From positions 62,001 to 126,000 of the forward strand of contig NZ_JAKGSD010000009.1 in NCBI RefSeq assembly GCF_021654135.1: 64,000 bases of DNA. Reading direction: 5' to 3'. How positions within the stretch are numbered: position 1 is the first letter of the stretch; each line of letters begins with the position of its first letter. Source of the DNA: Amycolatopsis tucumanensis (lineage in GTDB: Bacteria; Actinomycetota; Actinomycetes; Mycobacteriales; Pseudonocardiaceae). This document shows positions 1 to 7,383 of the stretch, in pieces. The notes under the pieces were generated by a model, which saw nothing but the letters and a program-made list of their open reading frames with translations, was not told where the DNA came from and ran no database searches. Position numbers and translations under genes: made by a program.

Positions 1-1
1 C

Positions 2-91
2 GTGGTGGAGTGCGGCACGCACGACGAGCTGATGGCACGCGCCGGCCAGTACGCCGAGCTGTACCGGCTCCAGTCAGCTGCTTACCGCTGA
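2..91 (+). CDS. ABC exporter ATPase, C-terminal fragment (5' truncated by window edge)
   Basis: Only the last 29 codons are present, reading in frame 2 and ending in TGA. The residues (VVECGTHDELMARAGQYAELYRLQ-like, shown here only in outline) match the end of ABC exporter nucleotide-binding domains, where an E-x-G-x-H-x-E-L-(M/L) stretch follows the H-loop region and is followed by YAELYRLQ. The gene converges on the HPr-kinase-like gene and overlaps its 3' end by 18 bp. In lasso-peptide clusters an ABC exporter (D protein) ships out the product, so this may be the exporter of the neighbouring cassette; that link is inference, because the rest of the gene lies outside the window. Confidence 0.8.
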   Translation: MVECGTHDELMARAGQYAELYRLQSAAYR

Positions 92-991
92 CAGCAGGTC
101 CGTGAGCACCTCGTCGCGGAACGGCGGTCCCCACGGCACGGTCGCCTCGTACACCGGGACCTGCGCGACCAGGTCGGCCAGCCCCTGGAACGCGAAGTCC
201 ATCACGGCCGGGTCGCGCCAGCCGAGCACGCGCGGGAACTGGCTCATCCGCAGGAACGCCCGCGTCCCGGTGAGCCGCTCGACGGAAACGTCCACAGCGG
301 ACCGGCTCGGCCGCGGGATCACGCACGCCGCCAGCGGCAACGCGTCCGCGGTCACCGGCGACCGCAGGGCCAGCCGCCCGTCCGCGGTCGGTCGCACGTC
401 CGCCGCGGCCGCTCCGTCCGCGAGGCCCCGCGCCGCCATCCGCAGCCGGTTCTCCGTGCTCCCCGGGTGCACGAGCCCGCCGGGGTCCACCCGCAGCACG
501 TCGTCGGCCACCAGGTCGCACCCGTGCCCGCACAGGGCGGCGGCCAGCGTGGACTTCCCCATCCCGGACGCGCCCACGAACGCCAGCGCCCGCCCGTCCA
601 CCCGCACCGCGCTCGCGTGCAGCACGAGGTGCGAGTTCAGCGTCAGGTGCACGGCCAGCAGCGCGCCCGTCGCGAGCACGGTAAGCAACCCGTGGTCGGC
701 CGCCGGGTCCAGGTGGTAGGTCACCTCACGCAGCAACGGATCGCCGGCGAACTCGCACAGTCCCGGATACCGCAGCACGGTCCGGTCGCCGTCCGTGGCG
801 AGCGTGTAGAACACCCGCCCGTCCGGTTTCGCCAGCTCGGCCAGGCACCGCCCGGGCAGCTCCGCGCGTGGCACCTCCCGGTCGGCGCCCCGCCGCAGCA
901 CCAGGTCCGGCTCGCCGCCGTCCCCGGCGGGCAGCGCCAGCTCGACGTCGCTCCACACGGTCAGCCCGTGCGCCCGGTACGTGAAGTCCAT
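74..991 (-). CDS. HPr kinase-like protein of a lasso-like RiPP cassette
   Basis: A 305-residue protein with a P-loop GASGMGKST at about residues 140-148 and a VADDV acidic segment at 161-165, the arrangement seen in HPr kinase/phosphorylase C-terminal domains. Members without the N-terminal HPrK domain occur in lasso-peptide clusters, where some phosphorylate the precursor's C-terminal serine (paeninodin-type tailoring is the known example). The ATG at 991 lies 5 bp after the stop of the B2-like gene, so it is probably the last gene of a four-gene operon. A longer frame reading upstream to 1387 only shadows the B2 gene. The substrate here is unknown. Confidence 0.8.
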   Translation of the reverse strand: MDFTYRAHGLTVWSDVELALPAGDGGEPDLVLRRGADREVPRAELPGRCLAELAKPDGRVFYTLATDGDRTVLRYPGLCEFAGDPLLREVTYHLDPAADHGLLTVLATGALLAVHLTLNSHLVLHASAVRVDGRALAFVGASGMGKSTLAAALCGHGCDLVADDVLRVDPGGLVHPGSTENRLRMAARGLADGAAAADVRPTADGRLALRSPVTADALPLAACVIPRPSRSAVDVSVERLTGTRAFLRMSQFPRVLGWRDPAVMDFAFQGLADLVAQVPVYEATVPWGPPFRDEVLTDLLSAVSS

Positions 992-996
992 TGTGG

Positions 997-1407
997 TCAC
1001 CCCGCCGATCCGAGTACCGCGTACCGACCCGCCGTGGGGTCGAGCGCCTTGCCGTCGATCTCCAGCCAGGAGTGCGCGGAGAACCGGCCGTCCGCCTCGC
1101 GCCGCACGCCGATCCGCAGCACCGGCTCCAGTGCCCGCAACCGGTGGCCGATCAGCAGGCACTGCCGCAGGCAGGTGTCCCCGGCGGGCCACCGCGACAC
1201 CACGAAGTACGAGGCCCGGATCGGCGCGCGCGACCACCGCGGCAGCACGGGCGACTCGTCGGCGGGCGGCGCGGCGCTGGTCAGGTCGCACCGCACACCG
1301 AGGCGACGGCAGGTTTCCCGCAGGTCGGCGCGCCGCAGGCTGAGCTCGATCCGCACCATCGGCGGGAGCGCCCGCAGCACCTCCCACGCCAGCCGCCGCC
1401 TCCTCAT
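997..1407 (-). CDS. Lasso peptide biosynthesis B2-type protein (transglutaminase-fold leader protease)
   Basis: A 136-residue protein with a candidate papain/transglutaminase-type triad: Cys79 in DTCLRQCLL, His112 in FSAHSWLE and Asp118 in the following EIDGK. The C-(x)n-H-x-W-(L/V)-E spacing is characteristic of the B2 (C-terminal half of McjB) family, which removes the leader from lasso precursors together with the PqqD-like B1 protein. The ATG at 1407 overlaps the TGA of the asparagine-synthase-like gene by 4 bp, so the two are translationally coupled. Length is slightly under the usual 140-150 residues, but all candidate catalytic residues are present. Confidence 0.87.
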   Translation of the reverse strand: MRRRRLAWEVLRALPPMVRIELSLRRADLRETCRRLGVRCDLTSAAPPADESPVLPRWSRAPIRASYFVVSRWPAGDTCLRQCLLIGHRLRALEPVLRIGVRREADGRFSAHSWLEIDGKALDPTAGRYAVLGSAG

Positions 1408-2516
1408 GTCGCCAGCCAGGCCTGTTGCAGCAGCATCGCCGTGGACGCGGGCGGCTCGTCGGCGAGCCACGCGGCCCGCAGCGCGTCCGGGTCGACCAGC
1501 GAGCCGTCGACGCCGCTGCCGTCCCAGTTCCGCGCGAACTCCCGCGACTGCGGCCCGAACCGGGACGCGTTGAACCGCGCCTTGTCCCGCCGCTGGAGAA
1601 CCGCCTCCGGCAGCAGCCCGTCCGCGACCAGCCGGGTGCCCGCCGCGCGGGTCATCGGCCGCCCGGCCGCGTAGGACGCCACGAACGACGGGTCGGCGAA
1701 CGGCTCGACCAGCTCGCAGTCGTACTCCGCCGCGGCGTCGGCCCGCGTCCGGAAACCCACCGCGTAGGCCCGGGTCGCCAGGGCGGTCCGCACGCTGGTC
1801 TCCCACCGCAACGGGCGGTCCGCGGCCTCGCGCCAGACCACGCGCCGCAGGTCCGGCCGCAGCCACGGCATCGGGACGGAGCGGCGGGCCACCTCGCGGC
1901 GGGCGAACCCGGGCGCCGCGCACACCGCGAACCGCGCCCAGTCCGCCCCGGTCATCCCGCGGCCGCGACGGCGCGCCACCGCGCGCAGGGTCCCGAGCCG
2001 GTGCCCGCCGAGCACCTCGTCCCCGGCGTTGCCGGTCACCAGGCTGCCGCCGGGCGCGTGCGACGCGAGCAGCACGGTGTTGCCCAGCGCGGCCGGGTAG
2101 ACCGGGCCGCGGGCACGCAGCACCGGCTGCACGAGCGGCCCGATCAGGTCCAGCTCGTCGCCGATGTCGCGGCGCACCCAGCTTTCGACGCCGACGTGCC
2201 GGATCACCGACTCCTGCCAGGCCGACTCGTCCGCGGCCGGGTCGCCGGGGTAGCGGAAGGTGAGCGCGATCGGCGGCGCGAGCCCTTCGCGCGCGGCGAG
2301 GTCCGCAGCGACCGCCAGCAGCACCGAGGAGTCCCGCCCACCGGAGAAGGCGATGACGCACGGCTCACGCAGCAACGCGGGGCGCAACGCGTTCCGCAGC
2401 GCGAGCACCGGGTCCATCGGCGAGCCGAGCGGGAACGGCGCGGATCCGAGCGGGCGTCCCACCGCGACGTCCAGTGTGGACAGTCGCGGCGGCGCCTCAG
2501 TGGAGGAGCTCGGCAT
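1404..2516 (-). CDS. Asparagine-synthase-like ATP-dependent cyclase/amide ligase without glutaminase domain
   Basis: About 370 residues with an N-type ATP pyrophosphatase PP-loop SGGRDSS near residues 58-64 and a second nucleotide/metal motif GDEVLGG near 165-171, as in the synthetase domain of AsnB. Lasso cyclases (C proteins) are normally near 600 residues and carry an N-terminal class II glutaminase-like domain; that domain is absent. The ATG at 2516 was chosen because the segment before the PP-loop (DVAVGRPLG...) looks like part of the protein. It overlaps the pqqD-like 3' end by 20 bp. GTG 2462 and ATG 2417 are alternatives. Context suggests it activates a peptide carboxylate for macrolactam formation, but this is inference. 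Confidence 0.75.
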   Translation of the reverse strand: MPSSSTEAPPRLSTLDVAVGRPLGSAPFPLGSPMDPVLALRNALRPALLREPCVIAFSGGRDSSVLLAVAADLAAREGLAPPIALTFRYPGDPAADESAWQESVIRHVGVESWVRRDIGDELDLIGPLVQPVLRARGPVYPAALGNTVLLASHAPGGSLVTGNAGDEVLGGHRLGTLRAVARRRGRGMTGADWARFAVCAAPGFARREVARRSVPMPWLRPDLRRVVWREAADRPLRWETSVRTALATRAYAVGFRTRADAAAEYDCELVEPFADPSFVASYAAGRPMTRAAGTRLVADGLLPEAVLQRRDKARFNASRFGPQSREFARNWDGSGVDGSLVDPDALRAAWLADEPPASTAMLLQQAWLAT

Positions 2517-2748
2517 CGCGGAGCCGGCCGAGGAACGCCTCGATGTCGCGGCGCGCGGTGTCCGCGTCGATGTCGTACTCGCTGGTGATCGCGCCGACCA
2601 GGTCGTCGAGCGAGCGGTCCTCGGCGAGCAGTTCGAACAGTCGCGTGCCGACACCGGTGATGGTGAAGTACTTCGAGGTCGACAGGCTGAGCACAATCGT
2701 CTCGTCACCGATGGTGCGAGCCGAGATGTCGGATGCCCGTACGCGCAT
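2497..2748 (-). CDS. PqqD-like RiPP recognition element protein (lasso B1-type)
   Basis: An 83-residue protein with the PqqD/RRE pattern: an N-terminal three-strand segment ending VLSLSTSKYFTITGVGTRLFELL, followed by helical stretches around DLVGAITSEYDID and DIEAFLGRLRDAELL. Such proteins bind the leader peptide and deliver the precursor to the B2 protease and the cyclase. The ATG at 2748 is preceded by a GGGAGGG-type ribosome binding site. It is the first gene of the minus-strand cassette. No convincing precursor gene lies between it and the divergent PAP2 gene. Confidence 0.85.
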   Translation of the reverse strand: MRVRASDISARTIGDETIVLSLSTSKYFTITGVGTRLFELLAEDRSLDDLVGAITSEYDIDADTARRDIEAFLGRLRDAELLH

Positions 2749-2846
2749 GGCGGCCCTCCCGGAACTGGCGGCTTCACCTGCCAGTCGCCGATGATCATTC
2801 CCCCGTTACGGCGAAACGAACCCCGCCGCGGGACCGACTCCCAACG

Positions 2847-3515
2847 GTGACCACCGCCGTGCTGCCCACGCGAACCGCCCTGCCCGACGCCGTGCGGCGC
2901 CCGCTGCTGGTGCTCGCGATCCCGGCCGCGGTGACCGTCGCGGTGCTGGCCGTCCGCGTCGCGGGCGCCGGCTCGGCGAGCGCTCTCGACCGCTGGATCC
3001 TGGACGCCTCTGGCGGCGCGATCCCGTACCCGTCGGCGGAGCGGGTGACCGCCAAGGGCCTGGACTTCGCGGGCGAACCGGCGGGCGCGGGCCTGCTGGT
3101 GGCCGCGCTGGTCACGTTGTGCCTGGTGCTCGGGCACCGGCGCACCGCGCTGCTCGCCGTGCTCGGGCCCGGTCTGTCGGTGGCCGTGACGACGCTGCTG
3201 AAACCCGTGGTGGGGCGGACGATCAACGGCCCGCACCTGTCGTTCCCCAGCGGGCACACCGCGGTGGTGACGGCGATGGTCCTGGTGTTCGCGTTCGTCC
3301 TGGCCGACCGGCTGCGGCTGCGCCCGCCCGCGGCCACGGCGGTGGTGCTCTACGCAGCGGTCACCGCGGGCGCCGCCGAGGCCTGGGCGCAGTTCGGCAT
3401 GGTCGTGCACTACCCGACGGACACGCTCGGCGGCTTCTGCGTCGCGCTCGTCGTCGTGCCCGTGACGGCGTGGCTCCTCGACCGCGTCAGGCGTAGGGCC
3501 GGAACACCGGCTTGA
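2847..3515 (+). CDS. PAP2-family membrane phosphatase
   Basis: A 222-residue membrane protein with about five hydrophobic segments. It retains Lys119 in LLKPVVGRT, the PSGH motif at 134-137 and the H-x3-D of the third PAP2 motif (His188, Asp192). The residue normally Arg six positions before that histidine reads Gln182 here, so the third motif is incomplete. PAP2 enzymes dephosphorylate lipid phosphates such as undecaprenyl diphosphate at the outer membrane face. The GTG at 2847 was chosen because upstream codons read through the opposite cassette's promoter. Its 3' end overlaps the convergent aminotransferase gene by 29 bp. Confidence 0.85.
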   Translation: MTTAVLPTRTALPDAVRRPLLVLAIPAAVTVAVLAVRVAGAGSASALDRWILDASGGAIPYPSAERVTAKGLDFAGEPAGAGLLVAALVTLCLVLGHRRTALLAVLGPGLSVAVTTLLKPVVGRTINGPHLSFPSGHTAVVTAMVLVFAFVLADRLRLRPPAATAVVLYAAVTAGAAEAWAQFGMVVHYPTDTLGGFCVALVVVPVTAWLLDRVRRRAGTPA

Positions 3516-4800
3516 CCGACCGGCCGCCGATCCACGGCGTCGGGTCCTCGACGTCCAGCGCCTTCCGGTAGACGGCGCAGGCCTGCGCCACCACGTCCAC
3601 CGTCCGGTCGATGTCGGCCTCGGTCAGCGCGCTGCTCACCACGAACGACGGCCCGAGCACGCCACCCGCCACCAGCTGGCGCAGGAACAGCGTCCGGTAC
3701 GGCTGGGACGGCCGCAGCTGCTCGTCGAGCGTGCCGAACACCAGGTTGCTCGCCCGGCCGCGCACCACGACGTGCTCGCCGACACCCATCGCCGCCGCCA
3801 CGTCCCGCACACCGGACGCGAGCCGCTCGCCGAGTGCGTGCAGCCGGGCCGAGATGCCCTCCTCGACGTAGGTGTCCATCACGGCCATCGCGGCGGCCAG
3901 CGAGTGCGTCTCCGCGCCGTGCGTGGTGGACAGCAGGAACACCCGCTCGCGCGAGTGCCGCAGCCCGCCCAGCTCCATCAGCTCCCGCTTGCCGGCCAGC
4001 GCGGACACCGCGAACCCGTTGCCCAGCGCCTTGCCGAACGTGGACAGGTCCGGCGTCACCCCGTAGTAGCCCTGCGCGCCAGCCTCCGACCAGCGGAAAC
4101 CGGTGATCATCTCGTCGAAGACCAGCACCACGCCGTACCGGTCGGCCAGCGCGCGCATCCCCTCCAGGTACCCCGGCTGCGGCTCGACCCCGGTCGCGGC
4201 CTCCATGATCAGGCAGGCGACGTCGTGGTTGCGCAGGATCTCCTCGGTCGCGGCCAGGTCGCCGTACGGGAAGCGCACGGTCAGGCCGGTGATCTGCGGC
4301 GGGATCCCGGCCGGCATGCCGGTGGTGCCGATGAACCAGTCGTCGGTGGAGAAGAACGGGTGGTCGGCGCAGATCGCGACGACCGGGCGCCCGGTCGCCG
4401 CGCGCGCCAGCCGCACCGCCGCGGTGGTGACGTCCGAGCCGTTCTTGGCGAACTTGACCATCTCCGCGGTCGGCACGGTCGCCAGGAACTTCTCCGCGGC
4501 GGACAGCTCGACGACGGACGGCCGCACGAAGTTGCTGCCGCGGTCCAGCTCGCGCCGCACGGCCTCGACCACCCGCGGGTGGGCGTGCCCGAGGCTCACC
4601 GAACGCAGGCCGGAGCCGTACTCGATGTAGGAGTTGCCGTCGATGTCCCACACGTGCGCGCCGCGGCCGTGCGAGATCACCGGCGCCAGCCCTTCGGGGT
4701 ACTGGTCCTCCCCCTTGGCGTAGGTGTGCGCGCCGCCGGGGACGAGCTGGTGCAGGCGCTCGTTGACCTCGGTGGAGCGGGGCAGGATCTGCGCGTCCAT
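3487..4800 (-). CDS. Class III PLP aminotransferase / glutamate-1-semialdehyde aminomutase-like
   Basis: A 437-residue fold-type I PLP enzyme. The PLP lysine is Lys257 in STFGKALGNG, the cofactor-binding aspartate is in VLVFDEMITGF (about 229), and the N-terminal ARG/PGGAHTYAKG and DGNSYIEYGSGL blocks match the GSA aminomutase subgroup. The true heme-pathway hemL appears at the right end of the window, so this copy is more likely a sugar or small-amine aminotransferase of the glycan operon. It is the last gene of that operon, 5 bp after the RmlC-like gene. The ATG at 4800 is unambiguous. Substrate unknown. Confidence 0.85.
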   Translation of the reverse strand: MDAQILPRSTEVNERLHQLVPGGAHTYAKGEDQYPEGLAPVISHGRGAHVWDIDGNSYIEYGSGLRSVSLGHAHPRVVEAVRRELDRGSNFVRPSVVELSAAEKFLATVPTAEMVKFAKNGSDVTTAAVRLARAATGRPVVAICADHPFFSTDDWFIGTTGMPAGIPPQITGLTVRFPYGDLAATEEILRNHDVACLIMEAATGVEPQPGYLEGMRALADRYGVVLVFDEMITGFRWSEAGAQGYYGVTPDLSTFGKALGNGFAVSALAGKRELMELGGLRHSRERVFLLSTTHGAETHSLAAAMAVMDTYVEEGISARLHALGERLASGVRDVAAAMGVGEHVVVRGRASNLVFGTLDEQLRPSQPYRTLFLRQLVAGGVLGPSFVVSSALTEADIDRTVDVVAQACAVYRKALDVEDPTPWIGGRSVKPVFRPYA

Positions 4801-4805
4801 GACTG

Positions 4806-5354
4806 TCACCTCAGGGTTCTCAGGACTTCGGCGAGCGAGGGCGCGCTTCGGTCGCGGTCGGAGGTCAGGGTCACCGGCAGCGGCCACGGGATGGCCAGGT
4901 CGGGGTCGTCGAAGGCGATGGTGACGTCCTCGGACGGGTCGTGCGGCCGGTCGATGCGGTAGGAGACGTCGGCGGGTTCGGTGAGCGCCTGGAAGCCGTG
5001 CGCGCAGCCCGCCGGCACGTACACGGTGACCTGGGTGTCGCCGGAGAGCCGGAAGTACTCGGTGTTGCGGAAGGTCGGCGAGTCCGGCCGCAGGTCGACC
5101 ACGACGTCGAACACCTCGCCGTAGGAGCAGCGGACCAGTTTGGACTCGCCGGCGCCGGAGCGCAGGTGCATGCCGCGGATCACGCCCTTGACCGACCGGG
5201 ACAGGCTGTCCTGTGCGAAGCCGTCCGGGTCGATGCCGACGGACGCGACGACCTCGCGGTCGAACGTGCGCGAGAAGAACCCGCGCGCGTCCACGTGCGG
5301 TGTCGGTTCGAACAACCAGGCCCCGGCGATGCCGGCTACCGGAACGGCCTTCAC
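4806..5354 (-). CDS. RmlC-like NDP-4-keto-6-deoxyhexose 3,5-epimerase family protein
   Basis: A 182-residue cupin of normal RmlC length. It has the DARGFFSRTFD N-terminal motif, the catalytic-histidine block VIRGMHLR (the usual form is RGLHYQ), the basic KLVRC strand, DLRPDSPTF and the VPAGCAHGFQAL motif. RmlC-type enzymes epimerise C3 and/or C5 of 4-keto-6-deoxy sugar nucleotides; some relatives are 3,4-ketoisomerases. The GTG start overlaps the upstream TGA by 4 bp. With the CTP-dependent sugar transferase in the same operon, its substrate is probably a CDP-linked keto-sugar. Confidence 0.87.
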   Translation of the reverse strand: MKAVPVAGIAGAWLFEPTPHVDARGFFSRTFDREVVASVGIDPDGFAQDSLSRSVKGVIRGMHLRSGAGESKLVRCSYGEVFDVVVDLRPDSPTFRNTEYFRLSGDTQVTVYVPAGCAHGFQALTEPADVSYRIDRPHDPSEDVTIAFDDPDLAIPWPLPVTLTSDRDRSAPSLAEVLRTLR

Positions 5355-6529
5355 GTCCGGCTCCCTTCGACGACGGATTCGGACATGATGGCGAACTGGC
5401 GCTCCAGCCGCTCGCTCATCACACGATTGCGTTCCTTGAGGATCGCGGTCAGCTCCTCGCGCCGGTCCTCCAGTTCGCGGAACTGCGCCACGAGCCGGTC
5501 GAAGTCGGGCTCCCGCGCGGACTGGCAGAACTCGCCGAGGCCCATCGCCGACATGAGCACGTCGTTCTTGCGCGCGTAGCCCAGCGAGAGCGTCGGCTTC
5601 GCGGTCTTCAGCGCGCACAGCACGTTGTGGTAGCGGGTGGCGACGACGACGTCGACGGCGGCCATCTGACGCATGAGGTCCTGCAGCGAGGTCAGCGGCT
5701 CGGCGGTGATGTCCGCGCCCGGCGCGGCGGCGATGACCTCCGCGAGCACCTCGTCGTCGGCGACGTCGCCGGTGAACAACCGGATCGGACGGCCCTCGTC
5801 GGCCAGCAGCCGCACGAACCGCTTCACGGTGTCCAGGTAGGCGCGGTTGATCTCGTCCGCGCGGGCCCGGTCGTCGTTGCCGCCGCGGAAGGCCATCACC
5901 CCGACACCGACGGCGCCGGTCGAGGGCCGCGGCTCCGGATCGGCCAGCCCGAACGCGAGGTCGGGGAAGACGGCGTCCGAACTCACGTCGACCCCCATGC
6001 GCGCCATGGCCTGGCGGGAGTGCTCGTCCCGGTAAGAGCGGTAGTGCGCCAGCCGCGCGGCGCGCGTGATGACCCACCGGGTGGCGCGTTTGCGCACCAC
6101 GTCGGCGCCGACGCTGACGAGCGCGACCCGGGTCCCGGTGAGCCGCGCGGTGACGCCGAGCCAGAACAGCGAGTACGGCAGCGCCCACGGCCGCAGCGGC
6201 AGCGTGGCCTCCAGCACGCCCATTCCGGGCACGATCACCACGTCGTAGTTCCGCACCCAGGCCCAGGTCCGGAACGGGTCCAGCAGCTTGCCGAGCACCT
6301 TCAGCCCCGCGGCCGGCAGCCCGGTCGCGTCACCCGCGTGCGGCTCGTACCACTGCAGGTGCGTCGCCGGCGCGCCGTACCGCGCGGTGAGCTGCTCGGG
6401 GCCCATCGCCAGGAAGCCCAGCTCGGCGTCCGGATATCGCTCTCGCACGTAACTCAATACGGCGTCGAGCGATCCGTCGTTGCCCAGGTTGCCCGAACCG
6501 AGGATGCCGAAGAACCCGATGCGCGTCAC
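5351..6529 (-). CDS. Polysaccharide pyruvyltransferase family protein
   Basis: A 392-residue protein beginning IGFFGILGSGNLGNDGSL, the N-terminal glycine-rich block typical of the polysaccharide pyruvyl transferase family (CsaB/WcaK/EpsO type). It also has ALVSVGADVV, a central SYRDEHSRQAM block, and near the C terminus VVATRYHNVLCAL and PTLSLGYARKND, the conserved R-(F/Y)-H and Y-x-K-(K/N) signatures of the family. Such enzymes transfer a pyruvyl ketal to sugars; the acceptor here is unknown. GTG at 6529 overlaps the glycosyltransferase stop by 4 bp; its own TGA overlaps the next start by 4 bp. Confidence 0.85.
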   Translation of the reverse strand: MTRIGFFGILGSGNLGNDGSLDAVLSYVRERYPDAELGFLAMGPEQLTARYGAPATHLQWYEPHAGDATGLPAAGLKVLGKLLDPFRTWAWVRNYDVVIVPGMGVLEATLPLRPWALPYSLFWLGVTARLTGTRVALVSVGADVVRKRATRWVITRAARLAHYRSYRDEHSRQAMARMGVDVSSDAVFPDLAFGLADPEPRPSTGAVGVGVMAFRGGNDDRARADEINRAYLDTVKRFVRLLADEGRPIRLFTGDVADDEVLAEVIAAAPGADITAEPLTSLQDLMRQMAAVDVVVATRYHNVLCALKTAKPTLSLGYARKNDVLMSAMGLGEFCQSAREPDFDRLVAQFRELEDRREELTAILKERNRVMSERLERQFAIMSESVVEGSRT

Positions 6530-7383
6530 GAAAGCAGACCTGCCTTCCGCAGCGGCTTGCCGCCGAGCCACTCGCCGAGGACGCCGTAGCAGCGCAGCCG
6601 CTCGCTCGACGACAGCGGCGCGCGGCGGATCGCGGTGACGTACCCGGCCAGGTACTCGGCGAACAGCCGCGCCTTCGACTGCCCCGTCCGGCGCGGGTCC
6701 AGGTTCGCGCACACCTTCTGCACCGAGCCCAGGTTGTCGCCGCGGCCGGGGTGCTCGCGGCGGAAGAACATGACCTCCGGGACCTGCACGAACGTGCCGT
6801 GCAGGGCGAGCTCGCCGACCAGCTTCCGTCCGGCGTTGTGGTAGCTGTCGTGCGGCGCGATCCGCCGCATCACCGAGGTGCGGATCACGCCGTAGAAGTC
6901 GTCGCCGCCCTCGGTGAACATCAGGCTGCGGAACCGGACCGCCGCGTCCGGCGAATCGGTGTCCAGGCCGTAGTCGTAGTTCTCGATGACCTCGCCCCGC
7001 TCGTCCACGATCGCCATGTACGAGTGCGCGAGCACCGCTTCCGGGTGCCGGTCGAGCGCCTGGACGCACTTCGCCAGCAGCTCCGGCGCGAACAGGTCGT
7101 CGTGCGCCGCCCACTTGACGAACTCACCCCGCGCCGCCTGCACCACGAAGTTGTGGTTGGGCGCGGCGCCGATGTTGCGCGGCTGCCGCAGGTAGCGGAT
7201 CCGCTCGTCCTTCGCGGCGTACTTCTCGCAGATCTCCTGGGTGCCGTCGGTGGAGGCGTTGTCGGAGATGATCAGCTCGAAGTCGGTGAAGGTCTGGGCG
7301 AGCAGGTTGTCGATGGCTTCGGCGACGTAGTTCTCCCCGTTGTAGACGGGCAGGCCGACGCTCAGCCTCGGTGCGGTCGTCAT
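6526..7383 (-). CDS. Family 2 (GT-A) glycosyltransferase
   Basis: A 285-residue inverting GT2-type enzyme. It opens RLSVGLPVYNGENYVAEAID, followed by ELIISDNASTDGT (nucleotide-sugar contact DNAS) and a DXD-like AHDDL at about residue 95. The C-terminal third is less conserved, as expected for acceptor binding. The ATG at 7383 overlaps the flippase stop by 4 bp. It is the only recognisable glycosyltransferase in the operon, so the assembled glycan may be short or completed by enzymes elsewhere. Confidence 0.9.
   Translation of the reverse strand: MTTAPRLSVGLPVYNGENYVAEAIDNLLAQTFTDFELIISDNASTDGTQEICEKYAAKDERIRYLRQPRNIGAAPNHNFVVQAARGEFVKWAAHDDLFAPELLAKCVQALDRHPEAVLAHSYMAIVDERGEVIENYDYGLDTDSPDAAVRFRSLMFTEGGDDFYGVIRTSVMRRIAPHDSYHNAGRKLVGELALHGTFVQVPEVMFFRREHPGRGDNLGSVQKVCANLDPRRTGQSKARLFAEYLAGYVTAIRRAPLSSSERLRCYGVLGEWLGGKPLRKAGLLS

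Noticed and set aside
2749..2846. ATG at 2798 (minus) opening a MIIGDWQVKPPVPGGP frame as a RiPP precursor
   Set aside because: It continues out of frame through the pqqD-like gene with no leader/core pattern, no lasso YxxPxL-type leader motif and no own stop before pqqD; more likely a shadow. It remains a weak candidate only because no other precursor is visible.
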